The notes: generated by a model not told the origin, from the sequence alone. Counted from the stretch's first letter, positions 51,726 to 60,616 are shown. The stretch: DNA of 64,000 bases from Hymenobacter aquaticus (GCF_004765605.1 NZ_SRLC01000001.1:1550001-1614000); one strand, 5' to 3'. Translations and numbers: made by a program.

Positions 51726-52733
51726 ATGAACTACCCCTTACCCTCCCTGGCCGCCGCCCTTTTTGTGGCCGCTCTCACCTTTTCCGGCTGTTCCAAGAGC
51801 ACGGAGGCCGACCCCTCCATTGCCGGCATTGCCGTAGCCAACGACGACTTCAGCGTGCTCGAAGATGCGGCTATCCGCGGGGGCGTCGTTGAGATATTGT
51901 CCAACAAGAACCCGGCCGACCCCCAGGGCAACTATACCGTCTTTGCGCCCGACAACTCGGCCTTTGCCCGCCTGGGGTTGCGGCAGGCCACCGATTTGCA
52001 GGCCCTGCAAACGAGCTTTCTGACCAGCACCCTGTTCTACCACGTTACGGGGGGCACCCTGGCCGGCAGCGCCCTGCTGCCCGGTTCCTCGTCGGCCTCA
52101 GCCCTGGGCCCGGTGCGCCGCATCGTGAGCCGCAACGGCAGCCGCTACGTGAATGGCTCCCGCATCGTGGCCACTGACGTGAAGGCCTCCAACGGCACGG
52201 TCCACGTCATCGACAAAGTACTGCTGGCCACCGGCGCCGACGTGGTGCAGTCGGCCGTGGCCGTCAGCACCTCCAAGGTGTTTGTCAAGCCCGATTTGCA
52301 GTACCTGGTTTACGCCGTGGTGTACTGCGGCCTGCGCGAGGCTTTGTCGGAAGGCAGCCCCCAACTCACGGTGTTTGCCCCCAACGACCAAGCGTTCAAA
52401 GACCTCTATAAGCAGTTTGGCATCACCCTCACCGAACCCAAGGACCTGGAAAAGCTGCCCAACGCCAAGGAAACCCTGACCAAGGTGCTGCTGGGTCACG
52501 TGGCGCTGGGCAGCCAGAGCGGGCAGTTCACCCAGTTTACCACGGAACTGCCGGCCAATGCCACGCTACCCACGCTGGGCGGCGGCAACCTGCTTTTCGG
52601 CGACTTTAGCAGCGGCTTGCTGCCCGTGCGCGGCGAAGGCAACGGCACCACCAGCGCCGGCATGACTATTCCCGACATCCTCTGCACCAACGGGGTAGTG
52701 CACGTTATTGACCGAGTTCTGCTACCGAAGTGA
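51726..52733 (+). CDS. Fasciclin (FAS1) domain lipoprotein
   Basis: A 335-residue protein with a lipobox at LTFSGC (Cys22) and two FAS1 domains: residues 36-180 (DDFSVLEDAAIRGGVVEIL, TVFAPDNSAFARLG, VHVIDKVLL) and 195-335 (YLVYAVVYCGLREAL, LTVFAPNDQAFKDLY, GVVHVIDRVLLPK). FAS1 domains mediate adhesion or matrix binding. The ATG at 51726 gives a clear lipoprotein signal; longer upstream frames lack one. Confidence 0.92.
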   Translation: MNYPLPSLAAALFVAALTFSGCSKSTEADPSIAGIAVANDDFSVLEDAAIRGGVVEILSNKNPADPQGNYTVFAPDNSAFARLGLRQATDLQALQTSFLTSTLFYHVTGGTLAGSALLPGSSSASALGPVRRIVSRNGSRYVNGSRIVATDVKASNGTVHVIDKVLLATGADVVQSAVAVSTSKVFVKPDLQYLVYAVVYCGLREALSEGSPQLTVFAPNDQAFKDLYKQFGITLTEPKDLEKLPNAKETLTKVLLGHVALGSQSGQFTQFTTELPANATLPTLGGGNLLFGDFSSGLLPVRGEGNGTTSAGMTIPDILCTNGVVHVIDRVLLPK

Positions 52734-52752
52734 TAAACTGAGGTAATATCCC

Positions 52753-52760
52753 TACTTTTG
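52753..52760 (+). promoter_or_regulatory. Possible -7 box upstream of the hydrolase gene
   Basis: TACTTTTG matches TAnnTTTG, 140 bases before the ATG at 52901, just after the fasciclin gene stop. A -33 element was not clear. Confidence 0.4.
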
Positions 52761-52900
52761 CGGCTATATTACACAGGTATAGCCCTATAGGTCAGAAGGC
52801 CATCCTGTTCTGCTTCCAGTTCTTTGCTCTGCCTGCGCTCCTATTGTCACTAGGGCGGTGCCTCATTCCTGAGCGTGCCGGCCCTGCTTACTGTCTTTTC

Positions 52901-54475
52901 ATGAGTAACAAATTTGCCGGCTTGCTGTGGAGCTGGCTACTTCTGCTCACTTTCTCGATCGGGGCTAACGCCCAGAATCAACCGACCACACCGGCCCCGG
53001 CCGCGGCGGCTCCGGCCACCAAAATTGCCCTGGATGGGCAGTGGAAGGGGGAGCTGCCAGTGCCGGGCGGCAGCCTGCCCGTCGTTGTTACGATTACGGA
53101 CCTGGCGGGCGGCGGCTATTTTGCCGTGCTTGACGTGCCGGCTCAGCGCATCAGCCACGCGATTCTGAACGTGCAGCAGCGCGCCGATACGCTGTTCTTC
53201 AGCTCCGATGAACTGGGGTGCCGCTTCACAAGCCAGCGCTCGGCCGACGGCAAGCAGTTGGCCGGCCTTTGGAAGCTCCAAACGTATCAGACTCCGCTTA
53301 CCCTGATATTTTCGGCCAAGTCGGGACCGTCGAAAAACTTCAAGTTTCCGCCGCCCTACCGGGTCGAAGAAGTATCGTTTATCAATACCCAGGACAATAT
53401 CCGCTTGAGCGGTACGCTGAGCGTGCCGCCCGGGGAGGGCCCTTTTCCGGGGGTGGTCCTGATCAGCGACATGGGCCCCCAGGACCGCGACGCGACGCAG
53501 GGGGAATTCAAGATGTTTGGCGCCCTGGCCGACTTCATGGCCCGCCACGGGGTGGCCGTGCTGCGCCTCGACGACCGGGGCGTGGGCCAGTCGCAGGGCG
53601 ACTACACGACGGCGACCACCGCCGACCTGGTGCGGGATGCGCAGTTGGGTTTGAACTTTCTGCGGACCCGGCCCCTGATTGACTTCGGTAAGCTGGGCCT
53701 GATTGGGCACGGCGAAGGCGGCAACGTGGCGCTGCTGGCCGCGGCTCAGCCCCTGCCCCCGGCCTTCGTCGTGACGCTGGCCGCTTCGGGCGTGGCGGGT
53801 AAGGACGTGCTCAGCCAGCAAGCCGCGGGCTTTTTGAAAGCCGGCGAAGCGGATACGGCCCAGGCCGCGCTGGTCAAAAAGCAACTGCACGACCAGTGGA
53901 TGCTCGAGCAGAACATCAAGCAGCTGCGGGCCAAGGGCGCTAATTCAGCCCAGATCCAGACCCTGGAAATTCAGTACAACATGCGCAAGCGGGAAGAAAG
54001 CAAGAAGCTGCAGGAGTCTATTGCCAAGAAGCAGCGGGCGGTGCTGGACGTGATTCAGCAAACTACGGACAATGCCCAGGCTCAGCCGATTGTGGCCAAC
54101 ATGCTGACCCAGTCCAATCCCGGCATGGATGCGTCCCAGATCCAGGCGCTTACCAACGTGCTGATTGGCCGCTGGTACCGCTCCTACCTCAACTTTGATC
54201 CGCAGCTGGAGCTGGGCAAGGTCAAGACGCCGGTCCTGCTGCTGCACGGCACGGACGACAACCAGGTCAACGTCAACAACCTGTCGTTGCTGGAGAAAGG
54301 CCTCAAGAGCAAGGGCAACAAGCTGGTGGAAGCCCGCCGCTTGCCGGGTATCAATCACCAGTTTCAGCCCCCGGCCACGGAATGGCCCCTGATGGGCGGG
54401 GAGCCCAAGCCCGTGCTTTCGCCCCTGGTACAGCAAACCATCCTCGACTGGATCAACCTGAAAGTGGCCAAATAG
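52901..54475 (+). CDS. Secreted alpha/beta hydrolase
   Basis: A 524-residue protein with a signal peptide (1-24, IGANAQ), a beta-rich N-terminal DUF-like domain (about 40-160) and an alpha/beta hydrolase domain (about 175-524) with VLISDMGPQDRD, LDDRGVGQSQGD, nucleophile region LIGHGEGGNVALL and LLLHGTDDNQVNV. The nucleophile position in GHGEGG is Glu, where most hydrolases of this kind have Ser (GHSEGG), so activity is in doubt. A coiled, Lys/Gln-rich insert (about 345-410) separates cap and core. Start ATG 52901. Confidence 0.82.
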   Translation: MSNKFAGLLWSWLLLLTFSIGANAQNQPTTPAPAAAAPATKIALDGQWKGELPVPGGSLPVVVTITDLAGGGYFAVLDVPAQRISHAILNVQQRADTLFFSSDELGCRFTSQRSADGKQLAGLWKLQTYQTPLTLIFSAKSGPSKNFKFPPPYRVEEVSFINTQDNIRLSGTLSVPPGEGPFPGVVLISDMGPQDRDATQGEFKMFGALADFMARHGVAVLRLDDRGVGQSQGDYTTATTADLVRDAQLGLNFLRTRPLIDFGKLGLIGHGEGGNVALLAAAQPLPPAFVVTLAASGVAGKDVLSQQAAGFLKAGEADTAQAALVKKQLHDQWMLEQNIKQLRAKGANSAQIQTLEIQYNMRKREESKKLQESIAKKQRAVLDVIQQTTDNAQAQPIVANMLTQSNPGMDASQIQALTNVLIGRWYRSYLNFDPQLELGKVKTPVLLLHGTDDNQVNVNNLSLLEKGLKSKGNKLVEARRLPGINHQFQPPATEWPLMGGEPKPVLSPLVQQTILDWINLKVAK

Positions 54476-54496
54476 GCGTTTTCCGGGTTACCTCTG

Positions 54497-54561
54497 AAGC
54501 TCCCGGTCCGGTAGCCAGCTCGTTTCGGATGAAGCAGCAGTTGGCACCGGACCGGGAGCTT
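54497..54561 (+). terminator. Terminator after the hydrolase gene
   Basis: AAGCTCCCGGTCCGGT (54497-54512) pairs with ACCGGACCGGGAGCTT (54546-54561), 33 bases apart; the following bases are TGGTTTTG. The next gene ends convergently at 54583. Confidence 0.75.
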
Positions 54562-54582
54562 TGGTTTTGTCGGGGTGCCCGG

Positions 54583-55608
54583 CTATTTCAGGCTATAAAT
54601 CCGCTCGATGATTTCGACCACCTTCAGGCCTTCCAGCGCATTGGTGGTGGCCACGCCCCGCTGCTGCACCGTGTCGACTACGTTGTCGATGACCTGCACG
54701 TGGTTGGCGGCGCTGCCCTGGTAGGGGCCGTAGTCGTTGGCCGGGTTGGTGGGCGGCAGCGCGGGCAGCTGGTAGTCGCGCAGGTGGCAGTACTCCACCT
54801 TGTCCATGTACTGCCCCCCGATGCGCAGGCTGCCGTGCTCGGCCACCACCGTCAGGCTGCTTTCCAGGTTCCGGTCCCACACGGCGGTGCTGTATTGCAG
54901 CGTGCCACTGCCCCCGCGCACCAGATCGAAGGTCACCAGGCCGCTGTCTTCAAACTCGGTGACGTGCTGGTGGTTGAAGTCGCGGAAGCGGGCCGTGATG
55001 TTGGTAATGTCGCCGAACACCCAGTAGAGCAGGTCGACGAAGTGGCTGAACTGGGTGAAGAGCGTGCCGCCGTCCTGGGCGAGGGTGCCCTTCCAGCCGT
55101 CGGCCTGGTAGTAGCGGGCGTCGCGGTTCCAGAAGCAGTTGATCTGAACCAGATACACCTGCCCCAGGCGGCCCTGCTCGTAGATCTGCTTGAGCCAGGC
55201 GGCGGGCGGCGAGTAGCGGTTCTGCATCACCCCAAACACCAGCCGGCCGGTTTGCAGGGCCGTGTGCACGATGTCCTCGGCCTGGGTTTTGGTCAGGGCA
55301 ATGGGCTTTTCGATGACCACGTGCAGGCCGTGGCGCAGGCCTGCCACGGCCTGGGGCGCGTGCAGGTAGTTGGGCGTGGCCACGGTCAGCACGTCGGCGG
55401 CGGGACCGTGGGCCAGGTATTCCTCCAGGGACGTGAAAAAGGGCACGCCGGGAAACTCCGTGGCCAGCGGCTGAGCCAGCTCGGCCCGCACGTCAATCAG
55501 GGCGACGAGCTGGGCGGCGGCGTGGGCCTGAACGAAAGTGGCGTGGCGGCGGCCGATGTGGCCCACGCCGCAAATGGCAAAACGAACGGCGGGTAACGAA
55601 GCAGACAA
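54583..55608 (-). CDS. Gfo/Idh/MocA-family sugar dehydrogenase (WlbA-like)
   Basis: A 341-residue NAD-dependent oxidoreductase: Rossmann start FAICGVGHIGRRHA, VATPNYLHAPQAVAGLRHG, EKPIALT with the catalytic Lys, and a C-terminal half with DGWKGTLAQDGGTLFTQFSHFVDLLYWVFGDI. This resembles WlbA/WbpB, which oxidises C3 of UDP-GlcNAcA in synthesis of diacetamido sugars. The start is the TTG at 55608: the next upstream candidate (55653) lies inside a TAGTTTTG promoter box. An aminotransferase of matching type is at 56335-57486. Confidence 0.85.
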   Translation of the reverse strand: MSASLPAVRFAICGVGHIGRRHATFVQAHAAAQLVALIDVRAELAQPLATEFPGVPFFTSLEEYLAHGPAADVLTVATPNYLHAPQAVAGLRHGLHVVIEKPIALTKTQAEDIVHTALQTGRLVFGVMQNRYSPPAAWLKQIYEQGRLGQVYLVQINCFWNRDARYYQADGWKGTLAQDGGTLFTQFSHFVDLLYWVFGDITNITARFRDFNHQHVTEFEDSGLVTFDLVRGGSGTLQYSTAVWDRNLESSLTVVAEHGSLRIGGQYMDKVEYCHLRDYQLPALPPTNPANDYGPYQGSAANHVQVIDNVVDTVQQRGVATTNALEGLKVVEIIERIYSLK

Positions 55609-55652
55609 CAGGCGGGGATTTGCGGAGAAGAGGGCCCGGCGCGGGCCGGGCA

Positions 55653-55660
55653 AAACTAAG
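55653..55660 (-). promoter_or_regulatory. -7 box of the dehydrogenase gene
   Basis: TAGTTTTG on the minus strand, 44 bases ahead of the TTG at 55608. It decides the start, since a longer protein would begin within it. Confidence 0.55.
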
Positions 55661-55744
55661 GAATATCGGCCGGGGCCGCGCAGCTTTTTGCCCCCGGGCC
55701 AAAGCCGGATACGGGTGGCGCTACGAGTAGCAAGGCAGAGTCCG

Positions 55745-55990
55745 GGCGTTGAACGGCCGCGTCATGGCATTAATCTACCGCGTCGAGGCTTTGGATAATC
55801 GTGACCGGGCTTTGAAGCAGCGAGGCCAGGCGTTGGAGCGTTGCGTCCGGGCTTTGGATGATTGAGGCCAGGCTTTGGACGACTGCGGCCGGGCTTTGGA
55901 GCAACGAGGCTAGGCTTTGTACCATCGAGGCCAAGCATTAGCTGACTGCGGCGAAGCTTTGGAGCCTTGCGGCCACGGTTCGGGGTTTTA
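55745..55990. repeat. 21-bp tandem array, about 11-12 units
   Basis: Units of exactly 21 bases built on GGCTTTGGAnnnnnGnGGCCR begin at 55745, 55766, 55787 and so on. The sequence differs from the arrays at 813 and 10393 but the period is the same. It lies between the dehydrogenase promoter and a small membrane protein gene. Confidence 0.85.
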
Positions 55991-56007
55991 GTCGATATAC
56001 CACTTGG

Positions 56008-56328
56008 CTAGAACCTGATGGCGTACAGGCAGAACAGCAAAAGCAGAATGGTGGGCAGCAGGCCCAGCACCGGCACCCAGTAATTCACGGGAGGGCTGCC
56101 CCGCCGCAGTGCCGGAAAAAAAGCCCCCAGAAAGAACGCAGAAGCAAACAAAGCCGGCCAGAACAAGAATAGCAGCACCAGGCCGGCGGCTTCGCCATCG
56201 GTGCTCCTGCGCAGGTGCTGCGATTCGGAAGTCACTGACCAGAAGACCAGCCAGTAGCTCAGGGTTACTACGCCCAGAATAGCAGCGCTGATGACGTTGC
56301 GGCGGGTGAACGGGCGGCGGGTTTCCAT
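56008..56328 (-). CDS. Small three-helix membrane protein
   Basis: A 106-residue protein with about three hydrophobic helices (residues 13-33, 47-70 and 82-104) and a basic N-terminus METRRPFTRRN. No family was recognised. It starts six bases after the stop of the DegT-like aminotransferase gene on the same strand, so the two are likely cotranscribed. A role in sugar or glycan handling is possible only by position. Confidence 0.68.
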   Translation of the reverse strand: METRRPFTRRNVISAAILGVVTLSYWLVFWSVTSESQHLRRSTDGEAAGLVLLFLFWPALFASAFFLGAFFPALRRGSPPVNYWVPVLGLLPTILLLLFCLYAIRF

Positions 56329-56334
56329 GCCGGG

Positions 56335-57486
56335 TTATACCCCGCGCCGGCAGAAGTAACCCACGGCCTCACCGACGTAGGCCAGCTGAGCTGAAGTAAG
56401 CGTGGGGTGAATGGGCAACGACAGCACGGTGCGGCACAGGGCTTCGGCCACCGGAAACTGCCCGGCCCGGTAGCCCAGGTACTGGTAAGCGGGCTGCAGA
56501 TGCGTGGGCACCGGGTAGTATACCACGCTGGGAATGCCCTGCTCGCGCAAGTGCTGTTGCAGCTCGTCGCGCCGCGCTACAGTGAGGGTGTACTGGTGAA
56601 AGACGTGGGTGCTGCGCGGGTCGCGCACCGGCACTTGCAGGCCCGCGAGGCCGCTGAGGGCCGCATCGTAGAAGGCCGCCACCTGCTGGCGGGCAGTAAT
56701 CCAAGTGGGCAGGTGGCGCAGCTTCACGCGCAGCACGGCGGCTTGTAGCGTGTCGAGGCGGGAGTTCAGGCCGATGTGCTCGTGGTAGTACTTGCGGGTC
56801 TGGCCGTGGTTGGCCAGCTGCCGCAGAAACGTGGCCCGGGCCGCGTCGCGGGTGAACAGCGCGCCCCCGTCGCCGAGCGCACCCAGGTTTTTCGACGGAA
56901 AAAAGGACGTGGTGCCCACTTCGCCCACGGTGCCGGCAAACACGGTTTCATGGTCAGCCAGCCGGTACGTGGCCCCGATGGCCTGGGCATTGTCTTCGAT
57001 TAACGCAATGCCATGCTGCCGGGCCACGGCGCTGAGGGCATGTAAGTCGGCGCACTGACCGAACAGGTGCACGGCAATGATGGCCCCGGTGCGGGGCGTA
57101 AGGGCGGCGGCCACGGCGGCGGGGTCAAGGCCGAAGGTGTCGGGCAGCACGTCGGCGCACACGGGCCGCAGCCCCAGAATAGCCACGGCTTCCATGGTGG
57201 CCACGTAGGTGAAGGCCGGCACGATGACCTCACTGCCGGCGGGCAGACGCAGGCTCATCAAGGCCAGCTGTAAGGCGTCGGTGCCGTTGCCGCAGGGAAT
57301 CACGTCGGCCTGCCCCAGAAACTGGCTCAGCTCGCGGGCAAACTCCCCCACCGCCGGCCCCTGAATGAAGGCCGCCTCCCGGAGCACCGCTTGCAGGGCC
57401 GCGTCCAGCTCGGCCTGAATGGGGGCGTGCTGGGCCGCTAAATCGAGCAGCGAAATGGCAGGGACGGACGCGGGGGATGTTGGCAA
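56335..57486 (-). CDS. DegT/DnrJ/EryC1-family sugar aminotransferase
   Basis: A 383-residue PLP aminotransferase of the sugar type. Landmarks: PCGNGTDALQLAL (64-76), FTYVATMEAVAILG, EDNAQAIGATY and the PLP Lys199 in TSFFPSKNLGALGDGGAL. It resembles WbpE/WlbC or FdtB-type enzymes acting on 3-keto sugars and could follow the Gfo/Idh/MocA dehydrogenase in one pathway. The start is the TTG at 57486; the TATCTTTG promoter box lies at 57521-57514, within any longer N-terminus. Confidence 0.9.
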   Translation of the reverse strand: MPTSPASVPAISLLDLAAQHAPIQAELDAALQAVLREAAFIQGPAVGEFARELSQFLGQADVIPCGNGTDALQLALMSLRLPAGSEVIVPAFTYVATMEAVAILGLRPVCADVLPDTFGLDPAAVAAALTPRTGAIIAVHLFGQCADLHALSAVARQHGIALIEDNAQAIGATYRLADHETVFAGTVGEVGTTSFFPSKNLGALGDGGALFTRDAARATFLRQLANHGQTRKYYHEHIGLNSRLDTLQAAVLRVKLRHLPTWITARQQVAAFYDAALSGLAGLQVPVRDPRSTHVFHQYTLTVARRDELQQHLREQGIPSVVYYPVPTHLQPAYQYLGYRAGQFPVAEALCRTVLSLPIHPTLTSAQLAYVGEAVGYFCRRGV

Positions 57487-57513
57487 GGCGAAAAGGCAAA
57501 ACGGGTTGGGCGC

Positions 57514-57521
57514 CAAAGATA
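57514..57521 (-). promoter_or_regulatory. -7 box of the aminotransferase gene
   Basis: TATCTTTG on the minus strand, 27 bases ahead of the chosen TTG start, a good match to TAnnTTTG. Confidence 0.6.
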
Positions 57522-57649
57522 GAAGCCCCGGGCAAACCCGCCGGAAAAGCCCGGACCGTAACCTCAACGGGAAGGCTTGCGTTAAGCGGGCCAGATGCCT
57601 GTATTAAGCACAGGCTATATTCTTCTTCTCCCACCAACCGTTCCTCACC

Positions 57650-58567
57650 ATGTTCAAAAAGCACCTCTCCATATCTGCTCTGGCCGCCTTTATGCTGCTC
57701 GCGGGCACCACGTTCACGCAAACCAGCTGCTCGCAGGCCGATAAGAAAGAAGTAGCCCAGGAAAGCGACCAGGCCTATGAGGACTTCAAAACCTTCGTGA
57801 GCACCGCCGAAACCCAGGCCGACAACGTCGCCGCCAAGACCGAGGCCGAGTACGAGCAGGAAACCAGCGCCATGAAGAGCGAGTTTGACTCAAAAGTGGC
57901 CGCCGTAGATCAGTACGCCGACCAGTACGACGACGCGCGCCGCCAGGAAATCGAGCAGCTGCGCACCCGCTACACCACGGCCTTCGACAAGCGCGACATG
58001 GCCTGGAAAAACCGCCCCAACAGCGTGGCCGGCACCAGCACGGGCACTACCGCCGGCGGCACCACCACGCGTCTGTATGAGTCGGCGGCCGGGAAATACG
58101 GCGGGCTGACGGCAGCCAACATCCGCGGCACCTACGAGGCCTTCACGGCCCAGATCAAGCAGAATGAGGACCGCTACGGCATCGAGGACTGGCGCGACAT
58201 CAACGCCGACTGGAAAGCCCTGGACGACCGTTACGACCAGATCAAGAAGGACGTGAGCACCGCCGACCGCGCGGAAATTGCCAAGGAAAAGCTCAAGTAC
58301 GCCGCCTTCAAATCGTATGACAAGACCGAGGCCCGCGTAGCCCAGGGCGCCGATGCCGTGGAGGGCGGGGCCCAAAAGGCGGAAATGGAAACGCGCGACG
58401 AGCGGCAGGCCGTGGGTACGGCCGCCTCGAACACGGCTTCCGACGTGAAAGAAGCCGGCAAAACCGTGGGCCAGAAAATTGGCAACGCCGCCAAGAAGGT
58501 CGGCGAGAAAACCAAGGAAGGCTACAAGGAAGTGAAGTCGGAAGTGAAGAACACCGACAACGACTAA
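57650..58567 (+). CDS. Coiled-coil secreted or lipid-anchored protein with a Lys-rich repeat tail
   Basis: A 305-residue protein. The N-terminus (1-27) is a signal peptide ending TQTSCSQA; the Cys27 may be lipidated although the lipobox is poor. The next 70 residues are acidic and helical, rich in Gln/Glu/Asp (EYEQETSAMKSEFDSKVAAV). The C-terminal 75 residues carry Lys/Glu/Ala repeats such as GQKIGNAAKKVGEKTKEGYKEV, similar to late-embryogenesis-abundant or YtxH-like stress proteins. The role is likely structural or protective. It ends near a terminator shared with the convergent glycosyltransferase. Confidence 0.75.
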   Translation: MFKKHLSISALAAFMLLAGTTFTQTSCSQADKKEVAQESDQAYEDFKTFVSTAETQADNVAAKTEAEYEQETSAMKSEFDSKVAAVDQYADQYDDARRQEIEQLRTRYTTAFDKRDMAWKNRPNSVAGTSTGTTAGGTTTRLYESAAGKYGGLTAANIRGTYEAFTAQIKQNEDRYGIEDWRDINADWKALDDRYDQIKKDVSTADRAEIAKEKLKYAAFKSYDKTEARVAQGADAVEGGAQKAEMETRDERQAVGTAASNTASDVKEAGKTVGQKIGNAAKKVGEKTKEGYKEVKSEVKNTDND

Positions 58568-58584
58568 GCGGGAGAAACCCCGCT

Positions 58585-58622
58585 AAAAAGCCCGCCTGGA
58601 GTTACTCCGGGCGGGCTTTTTT
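58585..58622. terminator. Bidirectional terminator with a stop codon in its loop
   Basis: AAAAAGCCCGCCTGGAG pairs with CTCCGGGCGGGCTTTTT around a TTA loop; the loop is the TAA stop codon of the minus-strand glycosyltransferase. It serves both convergent genes. Confidence 0.88.
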
Positions 58623-59528
58623 GGGTTCGGGGCGGCCCAGCTCCTGCAACAGCCAGTAGAGCTTCAGCAGGTCGAACTTCCGCAGGTTGGGCGAGGCCGA
58701 GAGCAGGTTGCGGCGCAGCGCGGGCTGCACCAGTACCACCACGGCCTGCAGAAACTTGCAGAACCTGGTTTTGCGCACTTGCAGGGCCAGGCGCAGCAGG
58801 CGGGTTTCGGCCCCCAGCTTTTCGCGCCGGTACAGCAGGGCCAGGTTGCGGACGGCCTCGTGGCTTTTCTCCAGAAACACCGCCGCCGGCTCCAGCCCGT
58901 CGTGGAGCACGGGGTTATCGAGGTGGCGCACGGGCACCTGGGCCTGGCGCAGCAGCCAGCCAAACTTGGTATCCTCGTGGCCGTAGCGGGTCAGCTGCTC
59001 ATCGAGGCCAAACCGGCGGAACACCTCGGCCTGAATCAGCATGTTGTTGAGCGTGAGCTGGGCGTAGGGCTCCCGCTGCCGGTCTTTGGCCCGGCGCGCT
59101 TCCCGCTGCCGCCCGTATTTCCAGCGCAGGCGCAGCGCGGTTTCGGCCGGGGGCGCGGGGTCGTAGGTCGTGCCCCCGATCAGCACGGGCGCCAGGGCGC
59201 GGGCCTGGGCGTAGCGGGCCAGAAACTGGTCGTCGGGCAGCAGACTATCGTTGTCGAGCAGCAGCAGCCAGGGGTAATGGGCACTAGCGGCCAGCTGGTT
59301 GCGAATGGCCGAGCGGCCCACGTTGCGGGGCAATTCCTGGTAGCGCACGGCGGGCCACACGCGCAGCAGCCGGTTCAGCTCCTGAAACTCCGGCGCGGAG
59401 GCATCGTCGAGGCACACGATTTCGACCGGTCCGCCCCAGTCGGGCAGCTGTTCCAGCAGGGTGCACACCAGCGGCGTCACGTCGCGGTTGTACACCGGAA
59501 TCAGTACCGAAAGCCCGGGCCCCACCAT
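58602..59528 (-). CDS. GT2-family glycosyltransferase
   Basis: A 308-residue GT-A enzyme starting LSVLIPVYNRDVTPLVCTLL, with VCLDDAS and the DXD-like LLLLDNDSLL, and YGHEDTKFGWLL in the acceptor region. It transfers a sugar to a surface glycan or lipid. The C-terminal last residues (PEPKKARPE) are encoded within the terminator. FtsE lies four bases upstream on the same strand (its stop at 59533 precedes the ATG at 59528), so the two form one unit, an unusual pairing. Confidence 0.9.
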   Translation of the reverse strand: MVGPGLSVLIPVYNRDVTPLVCTLLEQLPDWGGPVEIVCLDDASAPEFQELNRLLRVWPAVRYQELPRNVGRSAIRNQLAASAHYPWLLLLDNDSLLPDDQFLARYAQARALAPVLIGGTTYDPAPPAETALRLRWKYGRQREARRAKDRQREPYAQLTLNNMLIQAEVFRRFGLDEQLTRYGHEDTKFGWLLRQAQVPVRHLDNPVLHDGLEPAAVFLEKSHEAVRNLALLYRREKLGAETRLLRLALQVRKTRFCKFLQAVVVLVQPALRRNLLSASPNLRKFDLLKLYWLLQELGRPEPKKARPE

Positions 59529-59532
59529 GTGT

Positions 59533-60237
59533 TTATTCGGGTAGCATAACTGCCGTACGCACCGAGTCGAGCAGCTGCCCGTTCTCGCACTTGAGAATCC
59601 GCTTCGGATACTGGCGGATAATCTGGTAGTTGTGGGTAGCCATCAGCACGGCCGTTCCCGCATTGTTGATTTCCATGAACAGCCGCATGATGCTGTCGGC
59701 CACGTCGGGGTCGAGGTTGCCGGTGGGCTCGTCGGCCAGCAGCAGCACGGGCTCGTTGAGCAGGGCGCGGGCAATAACGACGCGCTGCTGCTCGCCGCCG
59801 GAAAGCTGGTGGGGCATTTTGCTGGCCGCCCCGGCCAGGCCCACGCGCATGAGCACCTCCGAAATACGCTGCTGAATCTTGGCCTTGCCGCTCCAACCGG
59901 TGGCTTTGAGCACGAACAACAGGTTTTCGGCTACCGAACGGTCGAACAGCAGCTGAAAATCCTGGAAGATGATGCCCAGCTTGCGGCGCAGATACGGCAC
60001 TTTGTCGGTGCCCAGCTTGAGCAGGCCGTAGCCGGCCACGGTGCCCACGCCTCCGCCCAGGGGCAGGTCGGCGTACAGGGTTTTCAGCAGGGAGCTTTTC
60101 CCCGAGCCGGTGCGGCCCACCAGGTACGCAAACTCGCCTTTGTCGAGCGTGAAAGAGACTTTCTGCAGAATCGTATTCACGTCCTGCATCACGTACACGT
60201 CGTGAAGCTCAATGACCGGCGCGGAGGAAGTAGGCAT
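59533..60237 (-). CDS. ftsE: Cell division ABC ATPase FtsE
   Basis: A 234-residue ABC ATPase with Walker A GRTGSGKS (41-48), signature [15 protein letters not shown], Walker [14 protein letters not shown] and the H-loop in MATHNYQII. Sequence near the start ([32 protein letters not shown]) is that of FtsE. With FtsX it regulates peptidoglycan hydrolases at the septum. FtsX is not adjacent here. Start ATG 60237. Confidence 0.92.
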   Translation of the reverse strand: MPTSSAPVIELHDVYVMQDVNTILQKVSFTLDKGEFAYLVGRTGSGKSSLLKTLYADLPLGGGVGTVAGYGLLKLGTDKVPYLRRKLGIIFQDFQLLFDRSVAENLLFVLKATGWSGKAKIQQRISEVLMRVGLAGAASKMPHQLSGGEQQRVVIARALLNEPVLLLADEPTGNLDPDVADSIMRLFMEINNAGTAVLMATHNYQIIRQYPKRILKCENGQLLDSVRTAVMLPE

Positions 60238-60277
60238 TCTGGGGGTAGGGCTTGGGGAAAGGAGGGTTTGGAGCGTA

Positions 60278-60296
60278 TTGGGAATGGCATTCCCAA
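60278..60296. promoter_or_regulatory. Short perfect palindrome upstream of ftsE
   Basis: TTGGGAATG-G-CATTCCCAA, 41 bases ahead of the ftsE start. It could be an operator or a hairpin; nothing more can be said. Confidence 0.4.
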
Positions 60297-60300
60297 CCTG

Positions 60301-60403
60301 AACGTCATTCCGAGCTTGCCGAGGAATCTCGCGTGCTGAGGTTGCAAGGCTATTGATTACCATGGCACGCGAGATGTCTCGGCTTCGCTCGGAATGACGT
60401 TCA
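60301..60403. repeat. REP-B inverted pair
   Basis: AACGTCATTCCGAGCTTGCC with GAGGAATCTCGCGTGC (60301-60336) and its inverted counterpart GGCACGCGAGATGTCTCGGC ending GGAATGACGTT at 60403. It lies between ftsE and a 68-residue gene. Confidence 0.78.
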
Positions 60404-60409
60404 ATGTAC

Positions 60410-60616
60410 TCAGGCCAGCTCCAGCTTCTGCAATTTACCAAACGTGAGGCCTTCGATGACGGCCGCCAGCGCCGTTTCCTTGCCCTCCAGCCCGTAGCGG
60501 TGCAGGTCCTTCAGCGGCCGGTCGGCCCGGAAATAGGCAATGAGCACGAAGTTCTCGTCGCGCAGCTGAATGTAGTCCGGAATCTTGGCCTTGCCTTTTA
60601 CCTTGATGATGTACAT
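60410..60616 (-). CDS. Small conserved-looking protein, unknown function
   Basis: A 68-residue soluble protein starting MYIIKVKGKAKIPDYIQL and rich in charged residues, with no membrane segment or known motif. The alternating N-terminal pattern suggests a beta-strand-rich fold. I do not recognise it. It lies between ftsE and the fructose-6-phosphate aldolase gene on the same strand. The ATG at 60616 is followed upstream by the AATGTGCT inverted repeat. Confidence 0.65.
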   Translation of the reverse strand: MYIIKVKGKAKIPDYIQLRDENFVLIAYFRADRPLKDLHRYGLEGKETALAAVIEGLTFGKLQKLELA

